From Bacteroidota bacterium (GTDB taxonomy: Bacteria > Bacteroidota > Bacteroidia > Flavobacteriales > Weeksellaceae): a stretch of DNA of 24,130 bases. Location of the stretch: NCBI GenBank assembly GCA_023387375.1, contig JAEWIE010000023.1:1-24130 (forward strand), given 5' to 3'. Both the position numbers and the translations under genes were made by a program. A model generated the notes under the pieces. The model ran no database searches, had not been told where the DNA came from, and saw only the letters and a program-made list of their open reading frames with translations. Shown one piece after another: positions 21,133-24,130 of the stretch; position 1 is the stretch's first letter; each line of letters opens with the position of its first letter.

Positions 21133-21546
21133 ATGCAGAATTCAAAATACCTAATCCTTTCTATTTTTGCGGCGCTTGTTTCCCTTGTGAGTTGTAATCG
21201 ATCAGACGACCCTACGTTTGCTCAAAAAATCGCTCTCACCACGGACAGCGTCTCAATTCCAAGCGATACCATTACCCTTGGCAGTACGCTTCAAATTACA
21301 ACCTATCATAAACTAGCTGAAAATTGTGAACTTTTTCAGGGATATTCTACTAGTGACCTAGGAGATGAAAAACTGATCACAGCCTACTATTTCAAATCAG
21401 TCAGCACTTGTGGAAATCCTTCGATATCCACAGCCTTTATGATTTTTACGCCAAAAAGAAGCGGAACCTTTCATTTAAAATTTTGGAAGGAAAACAATCA
21501 GTGGATTGAAAAAACTCTTGAGGTTCTTCCCTTGACAACGCCCTAA
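21133..21546 (+). CDS. Uncharacterised lipoprotein, probably surface-exposed
   Basis: This is a 137-residue protein I do not recognise. The signal peptide ends in a clean lipobox, LVSC, with Cys21 as the lipidated residue. The next residues, NRSDDP, resemble the acidic lipoprotein export signal (S-D-D type) that sends Bacteroidota lipoproteins to the cell surface. The mature part is rich in Ser, Thr and predicted beta strands, with two cysteines (65 and 93) that could form a disulfide and a final stretch TFHLKFWKENNQWIEKTLEV resembling an Ig-like strand pair. It starts 8 bases after rsmG and precedes the nuclease gene by 107 bases. Confidence 0.75.
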   Translation: MQNSKYLILSIFAALVSLVSCNRSDDPTFAQKIALTTDSVSIPSDTITLGSTLQITTYHKLAENCELFQGYSTSDLGDEKLITAYYFKSVSTCGNPSISTAFMIFTPKRSGTFHLKFWKENNQWIEKTLEVLPLTTP

Positions 21547-21653
21547 AGTAAAACAGGTCTTTTTTTGGGGGAGCAAATGCGCAAGTACCTGCTTTTATCC
21601 TTTATTTCTTTCAAGTCTTTTTCTTAACTTGGCTCTATCTAAAATTAGAACCA

Positions 21654-24130
21654 TTGGAATCCTCTTTTTTAAACAAGATTGCGCGAGAACTTATTCAGCA
21701 AAGTTCAAGCCTCAAAAACTATACTCTTATTTTTCCAGGGAAACGTCCTGTCGTTTTCTTTAAAAAGCACTTGCAAGACAATGGCTACACAGGTTTCTTA
21801 CCTGAGTTTTATACCATTGAGGAGCTTATGGAAAAAATTGCAGGAGTGCCTATGGTGCAAGGCCTTTCTTTATGGCTCTTTGCTTATGATATCTATAGCT
21901 CTCTTTATACCGAGGACTTTAATCAATTTCTTAAGTGGTTTCCCACGGCCCTTAAAGACTGGGATGACATTCTAAAATACAAAGCCAGTGAGAAGGGGAT
22001 CTTTAGCTATATGCACGAAGAGGAAAGAATCAAAAATTGGGGAGATTCTCTTGGCGAACCTACTGAAACCCAAAAGAAAAACCTTAATTTCTGGCGGCGA
22101 ATGGCTCATTTTTTCCCGATCCTAAAACAAAAGCTAATCGAAAAAGGATGGTATAGCTATGGAATGGTCTATGAAAAAGCCAGTGAAAATTTAGAGGACT
22201 TCATTGCAAATGCAACGGAGCGTTATGTGTTTTGTGGATTCAACGCCATTACACCCATTGAAGAGGATTTAATGCGTGGGCTTTTAGGCTGGAACAAAGC
22301 GCAGTGCTTTTTCGATGCTGATCAATATTACCTTTACGATGAAAGACAAGAGGCAGGAAAGTTTCTTCGAGAATCGATTAAATGGAAAGAATTTGGAGAC
22401 CATCGAAAATTCAATTGGATTTCAAATGAATTCATTCAAGAAAAAGACATTGAGATCATTGAGGTCTCAGGAAACATTTCTCAAACCAAAGTACTTCCAA
22501 GTCTATTGCAAGACATAGACAAGGAGCAGATCTCTAGTACTGCCGTCGTCCTTTTAGATGAAAATTTACTCCCGGCCACCCTTGCGAGCTTACAGTTTCA
22601 AGACAGTCTCAATATCACAATGGGCTTTCCGATTCGGAATTTAGATTTTTCCATCGCGATCAAAAAGGTATTTCACCTTCATAAGCAATTGGCAAAGTCG
22701 AAATCCTATTACTACCGCGATGTAAACGCGATTATAAATGCCATAGAGAGCACAGAAGAGGACCAAAAAATCACCTATGAATTCCAAGAGCAGCTGCGCA
22801 AAAAAAACCTAGTCTATCTTTCTCAAAAGAAGCTTCTGGAATTACTATCAAGTCTTAGTTATCTTAAAATTCTTGAGCCTTATGAGTCTCCAAAAGCACT
22901 TCTCAAAGAATTAATAGAATTTTGTATTACACTCAAGTCAACTACGAAAAGCGATATACTCTACGAAAACATAACCCTTTTTGAACAAGCTTTTAAAATT
23001 GCCTCCAATCAACTCGAGGGATATCAATTTGAAATCAGCATGGAAACCCTTGAGGTGATGATGAACCATTTGATTAGCTCAGAAGAAATCAAATTTCAAG
23101 GAGAACCTTTGGAGGGACTTCAAGTCATGGGACTTTTAGAAACGAGGCTTTTAAGCTTTGAGAGGATAATAGTACTTTCCACCAACGAAGGAAACCTTCC
23201 AAAGGGTAGTACACACAACTCTTATTTACCGTTTTCGCTTCGAATCGAAAGGGGGCTTCCTACGCATCTAGAAAACGACAGCATCTACGCTTATCACTTC
23301 TATAGACTATTGCAAAAAGCAAAGAAAGCAACCTTTCTTTTCAACAGTTTAAGCTCAGGCGTCAATACAGGTGAAAAATCTAGATTCCTTACGCAAATCG
23401 AACTTGAGAGTAAGCATAAAATCAAACATACGGTGATGGATGCCGATTCTTTGCCTGTCCAAACGAATTTAATGAAAATTGAGAAGACACCTAGTGTGCA
23501 AGAACGACTAGAAGAGTGGAAATCGAAAGTGGCGGCCTCTCATCTCACTTCGTATATGTACAACCCAATTCAGTTTTATTTAAAATCGATTTTAAAGCTC
23601 TACGAAGAGGACGAAATTGAAGAGGAAATCTCGCGCAGAAGCTACGGAACACTAGTTCATTATGCACTTCAAGTACTTTATGAACCACTAAAAGGTAAAA
23701 TGTTATCTGAAAAGGACTTAAGTACTCTTTTATCAAAAATAGATGAAGCAATTGAAAAAGCGATTTTGAGCCTTGATCATCCCCTTGAAGCCTATCAAAA
23801 AGGGATGAATTTCGTGCACAAAACCATTGCTAAAAATGCAGTGAAGTCAGTAATCGAATACGATCTTTCATTAGTCAAAAAAGGAAGCCAGCTCGAAATT
23901 CTTGCTTTAGAACATCCTTTTAGCAATCTTGCTTTTGATCTTCAAAATGAGAAAAATGAGCAAGTCTTTTTTAAGGGATTCATTGACCGAATCGATAGGC
24001 TAGACGGAGTGATTCGGGTCACAGACTATAAATCTGGAAAACTAGAGACCTTGAAATTGGAATTTAAAGAACAAACGGAGGATTATTTAATTGAAAAGGG
24101 GTTAAAACAAGCTATTCAATTAAGTATCTA
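21654..24130 (+). CDS. PD-(D/E)XK nuclease of RecB/AddB type, 3' end outside window
   Basis: The frame is open without a stop from 21552 to the window end. It has no ATG near the expected start; TTG at 21654 gives a start that fits the family, as I recall it (FLNKIARELI, then IFPGKRPVVFFKKHL). At least 825 residues are encoded. The middle has an AddB/RexB-like inactive-helicase feel, including STNEGNLPKG near 520. The C-terminal nuclease has YGTLVH (Gly665-His669), GFIDRID (Asp778), TDYKSG (Asp791, Lys793) and the start of a Q-x3-Y motif (Gln822). It should process DNA ends in recombinational repair, probably with a UvrD-like helicase, AddA-type. The Walker A loop of true AddB is absent. The 107-base gap before it holds no clear promoter or terminator, so it is probably read from rsmG. 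Confidence 0.9.
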   Translation, partial: MESSFLNKIARELIQQSSSLKNYTLIFPGKRPVVFFKKHLQDNGYTGFLPEFYTIEELMEKIAGVPMVQGLSLWLFAYDIYSSLYTEDFNQFLKWFPTALKDWDDILKYKASEKGIFSYMHEEERIKNWGDSLGEPTETQKKNLNFWRRMAHFFPILKQKLIEKGWYSYGMVYEKASENLEDFIANATERYVFCGFNAITPIEEDLMRGLLGWNKAQCFFDADQYYLYDERQEAGKFLRESIKWKEFGDHRKFNWISNEFIQEKDIEIIEVSGNISQTKVLPSLLQDIDKEQISSTAVVLLDENLLPATLASLQFQDSLNITMGFPIRNLDFSIAIKKVFHLHKQLAKSKSYYYRDVNAIINAIESTEEDQKITYEFQEQLRKKNLVYLSQKKLLELLSSLSYLKILEPYESPKALLKELIEFCITLKSTTKSDILYENITLFEQAFKIASNQLEGYQFEISMETLEVMMNHLISSEEIKFQGEPLEGLQVMGLLETRLLSFERIIVLSTNEGNLPKGSTHNSYLPFSLRIERGLPTHLENDSIYAYHFYRLLQKAKKATFLFNSLSSGVNTGEKSRFLTQIELESKHKIKHTVMDADSLPVQTNLMKIEKTPSVQERLEEWKSKVAASHLTSYMYNPIQFYLKSILKLYEEDEIEEEISRRSYGTLVHYALQVLYEPLKGKMLSEKDLSTLLSKIDEAIEKAILSLDHPLEAYQKGMNFVHKTIAKNAVKSVIEYDLSLVKKGSQLEILALEHPFSNLAFDLQNEKNEQVFFKGFIDRIDRLDGVIRVTDYKSGKLETLKLEFKEQTEDYLIEKGLKQAIQLSI

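Noticed and set aside
21548..21605. Terminator between the lipoprotein and nuclease genes
   Set aside because: CAGGT and ACCTG arms exist, but the loop would be about 30 bases and the stem short, so termination is doubtful.
21679..21975. Plus-strand ATG-started frame of 98 codons in the nuclease region
   Set aside because: It lies in a different frame from the uninterrupted nuclease frame that runs from 21654 to the window end and carries the RecB-type motifs.
1..24130. CRISPR array, insertion sequence, prophage or tRNA/rRNA genes
   Set aside because: I saw no regularly spaced repeats, transposase or integrase motifs, terminal repeats, or cloverleaf sequences with the usual conserved bases on either strand.

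Overview
The window looks like a chromosomal core-gene segment from a member of the Bacteroidota, class Flavobacteriia. It most resembles the Chryseobacterium/Weeksellaceae branch, which is an inference from remembered GyrA, SerC and nuclease sequences. Supporting signs are the families DUF4294 and DUF4286, a stand-alone MnmD, a cyclophilin-FKBP fusion, few Shine-Dalgarno sequences, A/T-rich start regions, and many promoters of the TTG-N17-23-TAnnTTTG type. I saw no phage, transposon, integrase, tRNA, rRNA or CRISPR. Codon use looks even throughout.

Layout. The window opens inside rpsA (+), which ends in a strong terminator. Then come, on the minus strand, an M42 peptidase gene, rpe and a GNAT gene. 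Next on plus are two overlapping genes for exported proteins, DUF4294 and an S1/P1 nuclease. They converge with a minus-strand mnmD-NUDIX pair. mnmD is divergent from ilvE, and their promoters interlock. A lipoprotein-like cyclophilin-FKBP isomerase follows, sharing a bidirectional terminator with an exported M28 peptidase. The minus-strand cluster serC-serA-DUF1015 comes next, headed by a separately terminated Alvin-type ferredoxin gene. Divergent from the ferredoxin gene is a LuxC-type acyl-CoA reductase gene, which converges with a DUF4286 gene. Then gyrA and an exported TPR protein gene form a plus-strand unit. A DtxR/MntR-type regulator gene (-) is divergent from rsmG (+). rsmG is followed by a surface-type lipoprotein gene and a large RecB/AddB-like nuclease gene that runs off the window.

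How the genes fit together. Most are housekeeping: translation (rpsA, rsmG, mnmD), DNA topology and repair (gyrA, AddB-like nuclease), serine synthesis (serC, serA), branched-chain amino acid metabolism (ilvE), the pentose phosphate pathway (rpe), and envelope proteolysis and folding. The least understood part is 10030-15087, where serine synthesis genes sit with a DUF1015 protein, an unusual ferredoxin and an orphan acyl-CoA reductase. Several intergenic regions carry inverted repeats at promoter positions. The leaders of the acyl-CoA reductase and gyrA genes share a small hairpin motif. No clearly new multi-gene system is evident; the findings are mostly regulatory features and family variants.
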